Below are positions 63,306 to 64,000 of a DNA stretch of 64,000 nucleotides, piece by piece. Within the stretch, counting starts at the first letter, position 1. Each line of letters starts with the position of its first letter. The translations under genes and the position numbers were made by a program. Source of the stretch: an uncultured Clostridia bacterium (lineage in GTDB: Bacteria; Bacillota; Clostridia; TANB77; CAG-508); assembly GCA_934162205.1 (NCBI GenBank), contig CAKPIA010000009.1:3529-67528 (forward strand). The letters are read 5' to 3'. The notes under the pieces are model-generated. The model made no database searches, was not told the DNA's origin, and saw only the letters and a list, made by a program, of their open reading frames with translations.

Positions 63306-63827
63306 TTAATAAAATTCTCCTTCATACTTTTCTTTTATTTTTATTTTAGCTCGTGATATTTTACTACATATTGTTCCTTCTCTTTTGTTTAATATTTTTG
63401 AAATTTCTTTTGTTGTATAGCCTAAATAATAGTAAAGTGTTAAAATCGTTCTTTCTTCTTCATTTAAAAACGAAATAAAATCTTCAAATTCGATATTTGA
63501 TAAATCAATTCCAACACTACTGATCTTTTTTATTTCTTCATTCTCATCAATAGATTTAAGTTTTTTCCTTTTATAAAATTTATTGCAATTATTAATAAGA
63601 ATTCTTATTACCCATGTTTTAAAAAAATTATTATTTTTTAATTTTTTTATATTAAAAAATGCCATCATCATTGTTTCTTGAATTATATCATCAATATCAT
63701 TTTCATCATTAATTTTACTTTTTGCTATACAATATAAATCTTTTTCAATATTTAATATTAAATTAGTAAATGCATCACTATCTCCATTTTTTGCTTTTTC
63801 TACAAGTTTCTCCACATTTTCCTCCAT
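63306..63827 (-). CDS. ECF-type RNA polymerase sigma factor
   Basis: This is a 173-residue sigma-70 family protein with only regions 2 and 4. Region 2 (about residues 25-85) has DIDDIIQETMMMAFFNIKKLK. Region 4 (about 115-165) has EERTILTLYYYLGYTTKEISKIL and GTICSKISRAKIKIK as the helix-turn-helix. It is the first gene of a two-gene operon with the membrane protein. Expression may be autoregulated, as is common for ECF factors; no matching -35/-10 pair was identified. Confidence 0.9.
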   Translation of the reverse strand: MEENVEKLVEKAKNGDSDAFTNLILNIEKDLYCIAKSKINDENDIDDIIQETMMMAFFNIKKLKNNNFFKTWVIRILINNCNKFYKRKKLKSIDENEEIKKISSVGIDLSNIEFEDFISFLNEEERTILTLYYYLGYTTKEISKILNKREGTICSKISRAKIKIKEKYEGEFY

Positions 63828-63906
63828 TATATCTATAGTACTTTAGACATCATATATTAGATATTATAACATACCTATTTTCTTGCATTAATCTTAATTT
63901 ATTATT

Positions 63907-64000
63907 AGAACAAAAGCGGACACTAATAACTTTTGTACTTATTAAAACATTTTGAAGTCCGCGTCTTTGTTCGTGCGTGAAATTTGCAAAGCAAATTTCT
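63907..64000. repeat. 94-nt dispersed repeat, copy B, may continue beyond window
   Basis: Same orientation as copy A (1661-1754) with 7 transitions. Here the palindrome GAAATTTGC-AAA-GCAAATTTC is perfect and GCGGAC/GTCCGC could pair. It lies about 80 nt upstream of the ECF sigma gene. Confidence 0.8.

Overview
The window is strongly AT-rich chromosomal DNA from a spore-forming, fermentative member of the Clostridia (Firmicutes), probably an uncultivated gut-type lineage. This rests on the cotJABC spore-coat operon, spoIIP, a spore photoproduct lyase, an Ile-type T-box, radical-SAM enzymes and a pta/ack acetate pathway, together with AT-rich codon use. The exact genus is not resolved. Nearly all genes lie on the minus strand, as expected for a leading-strand arm. 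The large exception is mutS2 (36417-38768, +).

Layout. 1-3.1 kb: truncated YihY-type membrane protein, an unrecognised gene, cotJABC. 3.2-11.7 kb: pyruvate kinase, uracil phosphoribosyltransferase, acyl-ACP thioesterase, glucose-6-phosphate isomerase, SpoIIP, an MBL hydrolase and the bifunctional Rel (ppGpp) enzyme. 11.7-29.6 kb: DNA repair and replication (recJ, polA, recG), lytic transglycosylase, a GT-C membrane glycosyltransferase, a FAD dehydrogenase of foreign composition, metK, tsaD, a site-2-protease homologue, lysS and ychF. 30-36 kb: cytidylyltransferase-like protein, tRNA-Thr, and a T-box-controlled DUF1653-ileS operon. 36-48 kb: mutS2, tsaC/sua5, dCMP deaminase, splB, a prepilin/C-type-lectin protein, folA-thyA, acyl-CoA synthetase, PflX-like radical SAM protein, amidase. 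48-55 kb: ABC exporter pair, a second prepilin/C-type-lectin protein with a diversity-generating-retroelement-like C-terminus, an Rpn nuclease. 55-64 kb: CNNM/CorC protein, guaB, two acetate kinases plus pta, and an ECF sigma factor with a membrane-anchored partner.

Most notable. (1) Two essential housekeeping genes, rel and tsaD, are each broken by one extra C that sits directly before a conserved Gly codon and creates an in-frame CGG. By eye, CGG is used in frame nowhere else in the typical AT-rich genes. I found only six other in-frame CGG codons, all in four genes of atypical, more GC-rich composition. This suggests either programmed +1 frameshifting at a hungry or unassigned CGG codon, or a systematic sequencing artefact. 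(2) Two paralogous proteins share a prepilin-like N-terminus but carry different C-type-lectin (FGE-like) C-termini. One ends in a sequence resembling the variable region of a diversity-generating retroelement, although no reverse transcriptase or template repeat is in the window. (3) A 31-bp hairpin repeat occurs five times in one orientation, always 3' of minus-strand genes. Two copies flank one of the prepilin/lectin genes. (4) Two intergenic elements have long perfect arms around a structured core, and a 94-nt repeat lies at both ends of the window. (5) Several single genes with their own consensus promoter and terminator look like chromosomal morons inserted into housekeeping synteny.
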